A stretch of DNA of 26,430 bases from Priapulus caudatus (GCF_000485595.1 NW_014577133.1:106690-133119); one strand, 5' to 3'; shown: positions 1-11,329, numbered from the stretch's first letter. Translations and numbers: made by a program. Notes: generated by a model from the letters alone, not told the origin.

Positions 1-65
1 GCTTCTCCCTTCTCCCCCTCCTCCTCCTCCACCAGCTTCTCCCCCTCCTCCTCCTCCACCAGCTG
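1..65 (-). other. 27-bp minisatellite, possible partial poly-Glu exon
   Basis: Two adjacent copies of a 27-bp CT-rich unit. Read on the minus strand they are open and encode the 9-residue repeat LVEEEEGEK twice. Just upstream on the minus strand is a pyrimidine stretch followed by CAG (about 75-85) that could serve as a splice acceptor. The window edge cuts the reading frame. It could be an acidic, glutamate-rich exon of an unrelated gene, or a plain minisatellite that happens to be open. No homology is recognised. Confidence 0.25.
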
Positions 66-197
66 GTGTCTTAGCTGAAGTGGAAATTGCCATATTTGAG
101 CATATATGCGAAGTGCGCATGCGCATACGCATCCTATATCCTATATCATAGGGGGGCGGGGCTATCTCAGATATTTCGGAAGTCAGAAATTTCGCGC

Positions 198-1000
198 TAC
201 ACCGGAAACCAACAAAGCGGCTCACAATATCTTACGCCAATAGAATAATTGGAGCATGTATGCAATAAATTTAACCATATCATTCAATTAATTGTGAGGG
301 ATAGCGCGAACGCAGTCCCCCTCTAACAAAAATTATACACCCGAGTTCCCTCGATTTGAGAGAATCGCAGGAGTCAGCCAAACCGAAGTGCATATATATA
401 TATATATATATATGGTTTTTTAAGTTTTCGATAGTTTGTTACTATGTTAAGCGGTCATGTATGTTTCAGAAATTCTAGAAAGAATTGACATGTTCCCGCC
501 ATGTATCGGGTGTAACATTATTCAAGCGTAGACTCTCGGTACTGTACCTGGAACGTTCGTTGATGTCATATTTGCACGAGGAAAATGAATATAGTTGAAA
601 GTCACTATTCTGCGTACATTGCGCTTGATTATGTTGTCCATTGGTAATATTAAGTTAAAATCCGCTATATATTAAAACAATAGGAATAAAAGTCTCTTTC
701 GAAGTGTTGGAATGGTATACGTGATCTACTGTCGCACGATCAAACTACTGAGATTAGATTTCATAGAAATCGAGAACATTCAACCACAAATAACTAAGAT
801 TTCATTCAATACACCGGAAACCAACAAAGCGGCTCACAATATCTTACGCCAATAGAATAATTGGAGCATGTATGCAATCAATTTAACCATATCATTCAAA
901 TAATTGTGAGGGATAGCGCGAACGCAGTCCCCCTCTAACAAAAATTATACACCCGAGTTCCCTCGATTTGAGAGAATCGCAAGAGTCAGCCAAACCGAAG
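198..1000 (+). repeat. Satellite unit 0, deletion variant
   Basis: Starts at TACACCGGAAACC. After GAAGTGCA (about 392) it passes directly into a (TA)n run and GGTTTTTTAAG, so the second half of the core (CATGGAAGCCCC and the GTAAGT donor-like site) is missing. The rest is form A and relatively clean. It ends with an intact core up to the next unit. Confidence 0.8.
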
Positions 1001-1876
1001 TGCAATGGAAAGGCCTCTTCCTGGGGGATCCGCCTTGTTGATCATGGAAGCCCCGATGCCAGGTAAGTATGATTTTCGACATCACCGCCTACGGTGCATA
1101 GTTATCGGCTCTAGCACCTGTCTGTGGTGTCAAATATTATCCGCATGCATCAATAGCTTGTGCGCATTATTCAAATATCATCATGTAGTGCATCTAGGAA
1201 CAAAGACGGCTGAAAGACGTGTGTTATTAATTTACGATATATATATATATGGTTTTTTAAGTTTTCGATAGTATGTTACTATGTTAAGCGGTCATGTATG
1301 TTTCAGAAATTCTAGAAAGAATTGTCATGTTCCCGCCATGTATCGGCTGTATAACATTATTTAAGCGATTTAGGACTCTCCGGTACTGTTACTGGAATCG
1401 TTCGTTGATGTCATATTTGCACGAGGAATACATGAATATAGATGATAAAGTCACGTATTCTGCGTACATTGCGCGATTGAGTTCATGTTGTCCATTTGGT
1501 AATATTAAGTTAAATATCCGCTATATGATTAAAACAATGAGGAATAAAAGTCTCTTTCGATAGTGTTGGTAATGGCTATACGTTGATCTACTGTCGCACG
1601 ATCAAAATACTGAGATATAGATTCATACGAAATGCGAGAAACATTCAACACAAAAAAACACTAAGATTTATTCTATAGCACTGAAAGCCATCAAGTGGCA
1701 CACAATATTGCCGATACCAATGATGAATTGATGGAGATGTATTCAACAAAATTTATCCATTCATTAATTTAATTATGAGGGAATAGCGCGAACGCAGTCA
1801 CCCCCGCTCACAGAAATTACACACCGATTCTCCTCGAATTGGAGAAGAATTTGCAAGACGTCATGCCAAACCGAAG
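1001..1876 (+). repeat. Satellite unit 1, form A
   Basis: One of the cleaner copies (876 bp). The donor-like GGTAAGTAT lies at about 1062-1070. It contains two short open frames, 1005-1271 and 1294-1563. The first is repeated over its first 65 codons at 12780, which reflects sequence identity between satellite copies and is not evidence of selection. It is the best in-window reference for form A. Confidence 0.85.
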
Positions 1877-2869
1877 TGCAATGGATAAAGGCCTTCTTCC
1901 TGGCGGGATCGCCTTGTTGATCATCGGAGCCCCGATTCCAGGTACAGTTATGGATTTTTCGGACATCACCGCCTAGCGGTTGCATGAGTTATCGGCTCGT
2001 AGCACCTTGTCTGTGGTTGCTACGTCAAATATTATCCGCAATGCATCAAAGCTTGTGCGCAATATTTAACAGTATCATCAGGCGCTGCACTCTCACGCGC
2101 ACAAGACGGCTGAAAGTGCGTTGTTTATAATTTACCGATCTATAATATATACTATATATATATACTATGTTATATGTGTTTTTAAGTTCTTCGATATAGT
2201 TTGTCTACTATGTTAAAGGCCCGGTCATAGGTATGTCTTCACGAAATCTAGAACAGGAATTTGAACATGTTCCCGCATTGTATCCGGGTGTAACACTTAT
2301 TCAGAAGCGTAGACTCTCCGGTACTGTACCTGGAACGTTTCGTTTCGGATGTCATATTTGCCCGAGGAAATGAATATAGTTGAAGTTACTATTTGGCGTA
2401 CTTGCGCATTGATCTATGTTGTCCATTGGTAATATTAAGTTAAAATCGCTATATATTAAAACAATAGCGAATAAAAGTTTTCTTTCGAATGTGCTTGCGT
2501 AATGTATCACGTGGTCTACTGTCGACACGATCAATACTTGAGATTAGGATTTCATAGAAAGTCGAGGCACATTCAACCACAAATAACTAGATTTAACTTC
2601 TATACGGTGAAAGCCATCAAAGCGGCTCACAATATTCGACACCCAACTATAATAATGGCCGAGAATCGCTTAATGGCAACAAATTGTATCCATATATTAA
2701 TTCATTATATAGGAGGGGAATAAGTTTCAGCGATTAAGGCTAAAGTCCCCCAGGTTAAATGATTAAGCTAATATCACTCCGAGTTATCTCTCGATTTAGA
2801 TATAAAAATCCACAAAATAACCAAAACTAGTGAGATAATCGACAATAAAAGAAGTAGCCAAACCGTAAG
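1877..2869 (+). repeat. Satellite unit 2, form A
   Basis: Second form A in a row, which breaks the usual A/B alternation. It is longer (993 bp) because of scattered insertions, an expanded TA region near 2140-2170, and altered sequence at about 2760-2860 in place of the usual ACCCGAGTTCCCTCG segment. Confidence 0.8.
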
Positions 2870-3726
2870 TGCAATGAAAGGGCCTCTTCCTGTGGGGATC
2901 GCCTTGTTGATCATGGAGCCGCCTGATTAGCCAAACGGTACAGCTATGATTTTCGACATCACCGCTCACCGTACGTCGTTGCATAAGTTATACGGGGTTC
3001 TAAGCCTCATTTGTCCACTGCTGATGATGCGTGTCAGATATTATCCGCATTCCATCAATCGTCTATTCTCGCAAAACCCTTATTTCAGTGAATACCTCAT
3101 TGGGTATCAAGCATATAAAAACGAAGGCGGCTTTAAGAGCGTGTGTGTAAATAAATTTTTATGATATATATATATTTTTCTTTTTANAGATATTATCCGC
3201 ATTCATCAATGACTTATTCGCATTATTCAAATAATTATCATCGTGCAAGGCATCTAGAAACGAAGGCGGTTTAAAGACGTGTGTAAATAATTTACTATAT
3301 ATATGTTTTTTTTTCTTTTTAGAGCGTGAAAATGTTTGTAACTACGGAAAGCCATGAGATAAGTTTCATGTCATCACGCTTGATTTTTCTGTATATTGTT
3401 ATCATTACGTTTAAATCCGGTATATTTTAAAACGGTAGGAATAAAAGTCTGCTTTGAAGTGTTTGAATGGTATAAGTAANTAACTTGTTGAAGTTTTCAT
3501 TCAATACCACAAGAAACGCACCACAGCGGCTACACACTATCCTTACGCCGATACGGGAATACTTGGAGCTGTATGCAACAATTTCACACCTATGCATTCA
3601 ACTCTCATCTCTGCACGCCGATTCAGCGCCCGAACGCAGTCCCCCCTCCTAACAAACATCTGATACAACGAGGTCTCCCTCGATTCCTCGCAGAGACATC
3701 GCAAGAAGGTCAGCTAACGACCGAAG
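2870..3726 (+). repeat. Satellite unit 3, form B with internal duplication
   Basis: The segment from ATATTATCCGCATTC through the TATATA-TTTTTCTTTTTA tract occurs twice in tandem (about 3038-3186 and 3188-3322), with an N at 3187 between the copies. The usual GATCTATTGTCGCACGATC part is missing around an N at 3480. Both Ns sit at anomalies, so assembly joins are likely. Confidence 0.75.
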
Positions 3727-4723
3727 TGCAATGGATCCACACGCCCCTCCTTCTGCCCGCGGACCCGCCCTTGTGATCATGGAAGCCCGATGCCCAGGTA
3801 AGTAAATGAGGTTTTCGACATCACGCCTGATGCGCGTGCATAGTTATCGGCTCTAGCACCTGCTTGGTGTCAAATATTATCCGTATCATCAACCATCAGC
3901 TCTCGTGCGCCCTCTATATCCACATCAATCATCATGTTTAGTGACGTGACACACACTGCGCGCCTGAAAGAGGTGCGACGTTACTCTACTCACCACCCTA
4001 GTATATATATACCTTACTGCGGTTATTCTCTACAGTTTTCGTAGTATGTTACGTATAGTTAAGCGCGGTTCATGTCCTGTGTTTCACCCGACCAATTCGT
4101 TAGAAAGAATTGGGACATTTCGCCGCCATGTTATCGCCGCGTGTCACCACTCTTATTCATATGTGGTAGACTCTCACGGTACTGTCACCCTGGAACGTTC
4201 GTTGACTGCTTCATATTGCACGATGGAAAATGAATATAGTTTGAAAGTCACTATTCTGCGTCAATTGCGCTTGATTATGTTGTCAGGGTAACTATAAGTT
4301 AAATCCGCCCTACCTCATATTAAAAGCAGATAGGAATAAAAAGTTTGCTTTCGAAGCTCCGTGTTGACATGGAGGTATACGTATCCGAGGGGCCCTTACG
4401 TGGCGCACGATCCATTACTACTGAGATTATATCTCTTACCGAACCATCCCGAGACCATTCAACCCAAATAACTAGATCCCGTCTACATTCTACATACACT
4501 TGAAACGCATCCAATGGCACACAATATCGACCACCAATCATAACTACACGTTTGGAGCATTGGTACTGTCAACCACAAATTTGTCCTATCATTATTTAAC
4601 TCTCTAAGGTATGAGTGGTGTAGCGCGACACGCTCAGTCCCCCCATCTATCCAAAAACGTATACAACGAGGTTCCCTCGATCTCCTGGAGAGCGAATCGC
4701 TCAGAGTCAGGCATCACCTGAAG
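3727..4723 (+). repeat. Satellite unit 4, form A, noisy
   Basis: Form A landmarks are present but heavily interrupted by extra bases, many of them C or CT (for example around 3890-4010 and 4370-4620). Length 997 bp. Confidence 0.75.
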
Positions 4724-6233
4724 TGCAATGGAAGAGGCCTCTTCCTGGCCATCCGCCGTTGCTGATTCATCGGAAGCCCGTATGCCAGGTAAGGTATGAT
4801 CTTTTCGACATCACCGCCTTACGGTGCACTAGTTATCGGCTCTAGCCACCTGTCCTGTTTGGTGTCAAATATGATCCGCATTATCAAGACTGTATTCGCG
4901 ATTATTCAAATAATCCTATCATCCACAAGGATCTAGAAACCGAAGGCGGTTTACAAGCACCGTGGTAGTACCACTCACGATTTACCCTCATATCCTCATA
5001 CTATTTGTTTTCTTTTTCTTGTGTAGCACGCCGCTTGAACGCACATGTCTCCTCGCTCAATTACGCGCACCATCCCATGCTCGATAATTTTCATGTACAC
5101 TCACGTCGGCTGAATGTTTTCTGTATGATTGTGTCATCACTTCGTTTACATCCGTGTCATATTTTAAAACGGTGCTCGCACTACACACGTCTATGCTTTT
5201 GAAGTGTTGTTGGAATGCGTATAATAATGCTATTGCTCGCACGATCAAAGTAGGACTCGCGACTCCGCCAATTAATGAAGTTTACTCACTCTGAAATACG
5301 CGAAGAACTATGACTAGAATTATATTCATAGCACAATCGCCGGAACCCACCTTCAACGTGAATAACTTAGTTTCCTTCACACCGACCCTACACAGAAACC
5401 GACAAGCGCACACCAATATCTTAACGCACTAGAATAATTGGATTGCTCTGCTCATCGCAACCATTGTAACCATATCATTGCAACTGCTCCACAAACATTA
5501 TCGCGATTGCATAATATCTTGGTGCCCACTCTCTCACACACCTCGATCTCACTCACTCCCGTACAAGGATTCTAGGAAACGCACACTCCTCACACGCACT
5601 CGCGCTCACCATACACCGCCTTCACCACCTCCATGCCTATGTTTTTTTTTCTTTTGATAGAGTTGTGACAAATGGTTTGTTAACGTACCCGAAAACAGCC
5701 ATCGAATAACCTGTTCATGTCATCACGCTGATGTTTCTGTATATTGTGTATCATTACCTATATCACGGCCACTGATATGTTTAAGACGGTAGACAACAAA
5801 AGTCTGGCTCTTCGCAAGTGTTTCCGACACTCCGCGTCACTAAGTGCATCTATTGTCGCCCCACCGATCAACAGTACTGAGATGGTCCAGATTAATAGAA
5901 TTACTAGTCATTGCTCGTTTCAGTTGGAGAAATCGCCCGGAATCATTCAACTTGAAATACAACTGTACCGGATTCATTCGTAATACACGGAACCAACAAA
6001 GCGCACACAACTATCTTACGCAAGTTAGAATAACTCTGGTAGGCAGGTGTATGCAATCAATCTTAACCATAGTTCATTCAATTAATTGTCGAGGGGATAG
6101 CCGTGCGAACGCAGTCTTTTCACCTAGTTATCGTGACCCCGGCCCTCCCTCTAACAAAACAACATCGTATCCACACCGAGCTTCCCTCATTTGAGAGTGT
6201 GTAATCAAGAGTTCAGTGTGCCAAAACGAAGTC
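4724..6233 (+). repeat. Satellite unit 5, B1 fused to B2 without a core
   Basis: Form B1 (4724 to about 5490) passes, without the core and donor-like segment, into a second form B body (about 5491-6233, B2 type). The junction has noisy CAAACATTATC-like sequence at about 5493-5503 following ACCATATCATT. Inserted bases are mostly C, A and T. The same junction occurs in unit 7. Confidence 0.7.
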
Positions 6234-7450
6234 GCAATGGACATAGCTGCTTCGTATGCTGGGATCCGCCTTGTTCCGCATCATTGCAAGCCCCGATGCC
6301 AAGGCTCAAGTATTGATTTTCGACAGCACGCCTACGCCTGCCTAGTTAGTTCGGCTTACCGCACTGCCTGCTTGGCTGATAATCATTTAGATTCCACTCG
6401 CATCAATAGCTTGTTGCCCGCACATTATTCAACTCATCATCAGTAGTGCAGTCTATGAACACAACCACGAAGCGCTGAAGACCGACGTCGTACCGCTCTT
6501 ATTAACTTCTCACCCACCCTACCCTAATACTACCCGGTTATGATAACTACTTACTATTACCTCCACTATACTACCCTTGATCACTATACCCGTATATATC
6601 GATTTTAAGTTTTTCGATAGTATGTTTACTACTGCTCAAGCCGTCAGTGTAGTTTCATGAAATTTCTTTGAACAGAATGACCAGTTTCCGCCTTGGTATC
6701 GCGGCTGTTACACATTTATTCCAAGGGTACGACTCTCGGTAACTGTACCTCGCCGACACTTCCCGCTCTGACTGTGATATTGCCACGAGGACATGAGATA
6801 TATTGAAAGTCACCTAGCTCTGGTACATTGCGCATTGATTATGCTCATTGATATTAGTCACTTGCTCTGATCTAATTTCTCTTCCCGCTGCTCACAATGC
6901 CAGTTGCCGGTTACTTTTAAACTATATGTTGTGCTACCGGGGATGGGTGACTGGATGACCGTATGCAGTCTTTTCGCCATCCGCTTCGCCGGTATTACTT
7001 TCCTATTTGCCTGTTAATTCTTGTTCTATGTTTGTAAGCGAAAAATAAAACTGTTATATCTTATATCTTATATCTTATGTTGTCCATTGGTAATATTAAG
7101 TTAAAATCCGCTATATATTAAAACAATTAGGAATAAAAAGTTCTTTTCAAGTGTTGGAAGGTGGTATACGTGACTACTGTCGCACGATCAACTACTGAGA
7201 TTAGATTTCATAGAAATCCAGAGACATTCAACACAAATAACTTAATGATTTTTATTCTATACACTGACGAAGCATGCAAAGTACGCACACAATATCGAAC
7301 CTATAAATAATTGGAGCATGTATGCCCAACAAATTTTATCCATATCATTAATTTAATTATGCAGGAGATGAGCGCGAACGAGTCCCTCTATCAAAAGATT
7401 ATACACCGAGTTCCCTCGATCTTGAGAGCATCGCAGGGTCAGCAACCGAA
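6234..7450 (+). repeat. Satellite unit 6, form A with insertion
   Basis: Form A, interrupted after GATTATG (about 6840) by roughly 210 bp of unrelated sequence ending in a TTATATC repeat. The satellite resumes at TTGTCCATTGGTAATATTAAG (about 7080). Confidence 0.75.
6866..7075 (+). mobile_element. Retroposon 3'-end-like insertion with (TTATATC)n tail
   Basis: This sequence has no match elsewhere in the window. It contains ACCGGGGATGGGTGAC and CCATCCGCTTCGCCGG, then AATAAA, then three to four copies of the heptamer TTATATC before the satellite resumes. A short 3' tail made of tandem heptamers after an AATAAA is typical of some non-LTR elements and SINEs. The flanking satellite appears partly repeated on both sides (CATTG..ATATTA). 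Family not recognised, and the left boundary is uncertain by tens of bases. Confidence 0.45.
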
Positions 7451-8742
7451 TGCAATTGCGAAAGGCCTCTGCCTGGGGATCCGCCTTTGATCATGGACAG
7501 CCCCGATTGCAGTAAGTATGATTTTCCGGACCATCACGCTTACGGTGCATAGTTATCGGCTCTCAGCACCTGTTGCCTGTGGGTGTCAAATATGATCCGC
7601 ATTTCATCAATGATATTCGCAACTTATTCACAATAATTTCATCGTGCACAGCACTCTAGCCGAAACGAAGGGGTTGAAAGACGTGTGTATAGCGATAATT
7701 TACTATATTATATGTTGTTTTTTCTTTTTAGAGTTACGTGAAAATGTTTGCTAACCTACGGAAAGCCATGAGATAGTTTCATGTCAATCACGCTTGATTT
7801 TTCTGTATATTCTTATATTACGTTGGTAAAATCGGTATTATTTTAAAAACGGTAGGAAATAAAAGTCTGCTTTCGAATGTGATTTGAATGGTATAAGTAA
7901 TCTATTGTCGCACGATCAAAGAACTGAGATTAAGATAATAAATTGTAGTCATTGAAATCGCCGTAAATATATAAATTATATTTTCATAGAAATCGCGGAA
8001 TCATTCTCAACTTGAATAACTTAGTTTTCATTCAATACACCAGAAACGACAAAGCGGCACACAATATCTTCACGCCAATAGAATAATTGGAGCTGTATGC
8101 AACCAATTTAACCATATCATTCAATTGTCAAACATTATCCGCATGCATCAATAGCTTGTGCGCATTATTCAAGTAATTATCATCGTGCAGATCTAATACA
8201 ACGAGGCGTTTAAAAGACAAGGTGTAAATAATTTACATAGATTATATGTATTTTTTTTTTTTTAGAGTGTGAAAATGCTTTCCCTCCCGGACTACGGCCG
8301 CACAAGCCATGAGTCTTTCATGTCATCACGCTTGATTTGTCTGTATATTGTTATCACATTACCTATATTTGCCTGTATATTTTAAAACGGTTTAGAATAC
8401 AAAGTCTGCCTTTAGAAGTGTTTGAATGCCGGTATAAGTGATCTATTTGTCGGCCACGATCAAAGACTGAGATTAGATTAATTAATATTATTAGTCATTT
8501 GTCGTTTCATAGAATACGCGGAATCATTCAACTTGAAATAACTTAGATTATCTTCAATACACCGGAAACCACAAAGCGGCCACAAATATCTTACCCAATA
8601 GAATAAGGTGAGCATGTATGCAATCAATTTACCATATCATCAATAATTGTGAGGATGGTAGCGCGAACGCAGCTCCCTTAACAAACATTATACACCCGAG
8701 TTCGCCTCGTTGAGAGAAGTCGCAAGAGTCAGCCAAACGAAG
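7451..8742 (+). repeat. Satellite unit 7, B1 fused to B2 without a core
   Basis: Cleaner version of the unit 5 structure. B1 runs to ACCATATCATTCAATTG (about 8127) and is joined directly to TCAAACATTATCCGC and a B2 body. The B1 marker, AT-rich ATATATAAATTATATTTTCATAG, is at about 7965-7989. B2 at about 8480-8515 lacks it. Confidence 0.8.
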
Positions 8743-9608
8743 TGCAATGGAAAGCTCTCCTGGGCGATCGCCTTTGATCACATGGGCAAGCCCCGATGCA
8801 GTAGTATGATTTTCGACATCACCGGCCTACGGTGCATAGTTATCGGCTCTAGCACCTGCCTTGTTTGGTGTAATATGTATCCGCATGCATCAATAGCTTG
8901 TGCGATTATTTTCAATAGTTCATATGTAGTGCATCTTACGAACAAAGACGGCTAAAGACGGTGGGTTTTAATTTACGATATATCCCGGAAAGCGGGGAAT
9001 ATAATCATATATATGGATTTGAAGTTTTCGATAGTCTTAGTTACGTCATGTTAACAGCGGGCATGTATGTTTCAAGAAATTCTAGAAGAATGTCATGTTC
9101 CGCCAGTGTATCCGGGGTGTAACATTATTCAGTGTAGACTCCGGTACTGTACTGGAACGTTCGTGATGTCATATTTGCACGAGGAAGAATCGAATATAGT
9201 GAAAGTCACTATTCTGCGTACTTGCGGCTGATTATTGTTGTCCATTGCGTAATATTAAAGTAATGAATCCGCCTATATATTAAAACAATAGGAATAAAGT
9301 CTCTTTCGAAGTGTCTGGAATGGTATACGTGAGTCTACTGTCGCCACGATCAACTACTGAGATTAGATGTTCATAGAAACGAGGCATTCAACCACAACAA
9401 TAAACTAAGATTTTTTCTATTACACTGAAAGCATCAAAGTGCAGCACAATATGCGACACAATATAATAATTGGGCTGTTGCAACAAATTTATCCCATATC
9501 ATTCAATTAATTGTGAGGGATTAGCCGCGAACGCAGTCCCCTGTCTAACAAAAATTATACAGCCCGAGCCTCGATTTGAGAGAATCGACAAGAGTCGCCA
9601 AACTGAAG
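8743..9608 (+). repeat. Satellite unit 8, form A
   Basis: Ordinary form A (866 bp) with small indels, and about 15 extra GC-rich bases (CCCGGAAAGCGGGG) near 8985 inside the TA region. Confidence 0.8.
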
Positions 9609-10476
9609 TGCAATGGAAAGGCCTCTTCTGGGGGCCATCCGCCTTGTTGATCATGGAAGCCGATGGCCAGCTAAGTTATGATTTTTCGACATCACGCCTA
9701 GGTGCATAGTCTCATCGGCTCTAGGCACCTGTCTGTGGTGTCCAAATTGGATCGCGCATTAATCAATGAGTTATTCGCCCCCCCCCCCCCCCCCCTTTTT
9801 CCCCCCCCCCCCCGCCCCCCCCCCCCCCTTTCCCCCCCCCCCCCCCCCCCCCCCCCCCCTTTTTCCCCCCCCCCCGCCCCCCCCCCCCCCCCCCCCCATT
9901 AATTCAAATAATATCATCGTACAAGGCATCTAGAAACGAAGGCGTTAAGACGTGTGGAAATAATTTACTATATATATAGGTTTTTCTGTTTTCTTTTTAG
10001 AGTGTTGAAATGTTTGTAACTACGCGAAAGCCATGAGATAAGTTGCATGTGCATCACGCTTGATTTTCTGTATATTAGTTATCATACGTTTAATCCGATA
10101 TTTTGAACGGGTAGGATTAAATCTGCTTTGAAGTGTTTGAATGGTATAAGTGATCTATTGTCGCACGATCAAAAGACTGAGATTAGATTAATAAATTATA
10201 GTCATTGAAATCGCGAAATATATAAATTATATTTCATAGAAATCGCGGAATCATTCAACTTGAAATAACTGAGTTTTCATTCAATACCACCAGAAACCGA
10301 CAAAGCGGCACACAATATCTTACGCCAATAGAATAATTGGAGCTGTATGCAACCAATTTAACCATATCATTCAATTAATTTGTGAGGGATAGCGCGCCGA
10401 ACGCAGTCCCTGCTATACAAAATGATACAACGAGTTCCTCGATTTGAGAGAATCGCAGAGGTCAGCCAAACCGAAG
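9609..10476 (+). repeat. Satellite unit 9, form B1 with poly-C insertion
   Basis: Form B1, with the AT-rich marker at about 10196-10235. A 120-base C-rich block interrupts TTATTCGC/ATTATTCAAATAA. Without that block the unit would be about 748 bp, the normal B length. Confidence 0.85.
9778..9897 (+). repeat. Poly-C block with short T and G interruptions
   Basis: 120 bases that are almost all C, broken by T runs (about 9797-9801, 9829-9831 and 9860-9864) and single Gs. It gives a proline-only frame, which is not evidence of coding. It splits a satellite word that is intact elsewhere, so it is either a recent low-complexity insertion or, more likely, a sequencing or gap-filling artefact. Confidence 0.8.
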
Positions 10477-11286
10477 TGCAATGAAAGCTCTTCCTGGGAT
10501 CGCCTTGTTGATCATGAAGCCCCGATGCAGGTAAGTATGATTTTCACAATCACGCTACGGTGCTCTAGTTTCGGCTCTAGCACCGTGCGCTGTGGTGTCA
10601 AATATTAATCCGCATTCATCAATAGCTTGTGCGCATTATTCAAATTATCATCAGTACGTGCATTCTAAGAAACAAAGAAAGGCTGAAAGACGTGAGTTAT
10701 TAATTATACGAGTATATATATAACATTTATAATAGATGGTTTTTTAATGTTTTCGATAGTATGTTACTATGTAGCGGGTCATGTATGTCTTCAGAAATTC
10801 TAGAAAGAATGTACATGTTCCGCCATGTAATCGGGTGTAAAATTTATCCTCAAGTGTAGGACTCTCGGTACTGCTACCTGAACGTTCGTGATGTCAGATT
10901 TGCACGGTGAAAAATGAATATGTAGTGAAAGTCACTATCTGCGTACATTGCGCTTGATTATGTTTTGGCATTTGGTAAGTATATAGTTAAATATCCGCTA
11001 TATCATATATTTTAAAACGGTAGGAATAAAAGTCTGCTTTGAAGTGTTTGAATGGTATAAGTGATCTATTGTCGCACGATCAAAAGACTGAGATTAGATT
11101 AATATAGTCATTGTCGTTTCATAGAAATCGCGGAATCATTCATCCAGATATAATTCGGATTTCATTTAATACACCGGAAGCCATCAAAGCGGCACACGAT
11201 ATGCGACGACAATATAATAATTGGGAGCATGCATGCAATCAATTTAACCATATCATTCATTTAATTATGAGGGATAGCGCGAACGC
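10477..11286 (+). repeat. Satellite unit 10, A to B2 hybrid, truncated
   Basis: Begins as form A and switches to B at about 11000 (TATATTTTAAAACGGTAGG). From there to 11286 the sequence is clean. It stops inside GCGCGAACGC, where unrelated DNA begins. The last 37 bp (11250-11286) are repeated exactly at 12664-12700. Confidence 0.8.
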
Positions 11287-11329
11287 TGTTTTAATCGGTA
11301 TCAATATATCTATCTGGTTTCATCTATAA
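11111..11329 (+). other. 72-codon open frame in the cleanest B2 copy
   Basis: Open frame covering the B2 end and running 43 bp past the satellite boundary at 11286. The satellite part reads through FNTPEAIKAAHDMRRQYNNW and CNQFNHIIHLIMRDSANAV. In other copies this frame is closed, usually at the word corresponding to the QYNNW..H segment. No protein family is recognised. It may be a remnant of an exon from which the satellite was derived, or a chance ORF in AT-rich sequence. Confidence 0.15.

Larger units (their letters stand above)
198..11286 (+). repeat. Satellite array block 1 (higher-order A/B repeat)
   Basis: Tandem array in direct orientation. Landmarks that recur in every full unit, in order: ACACCGGAAACC or ACACTGAAAGCC; AATAATTGGAGCATGTATGC; GAGGGATAGCGCGAACGCAG; CCGAAGTGCAATGGAAAGG; TTGATCATGGAAGCCCC; CCAGGTAAGTATG; TTATCGGCTCTAGCACC. 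After the core, form A continues through a TA run, TTTCAGAAATTCTAG and GGAACGTTCGTTGATGTC. Form B continues through TTTTTTCTTTTTAG, GAAAGCCATGAGATAAG and TTTTAAAACGGTAGG. The forms rejoin at GGAATAAAAGTCT. Most copies carry many single-base indels, so reading frames are broken copy by copy. It is not recognised as a named satellite family. Confidence 0.9.

Noticed and set aside
1005-1563. Short plus-strand ORFs in satellite unit 1
   Set aside because: They are not kept open in sister units and shift frame between copies. The match to the ORF at 12780 is explained by DNA identity of the repeat. No protein family features.
1773-1985. Minus-strand ORFs in the satellite (also at 2796, 14835, 15742 and 17359)
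   Set aside because: They read the same core in reverse, in frames that differ from copy to copy. No conserved start or end.
9702-9902. Proline-rich ORF
   Set aside because: It is the translation of a poly-C block inserted in a satellite unit, with no coding signal.
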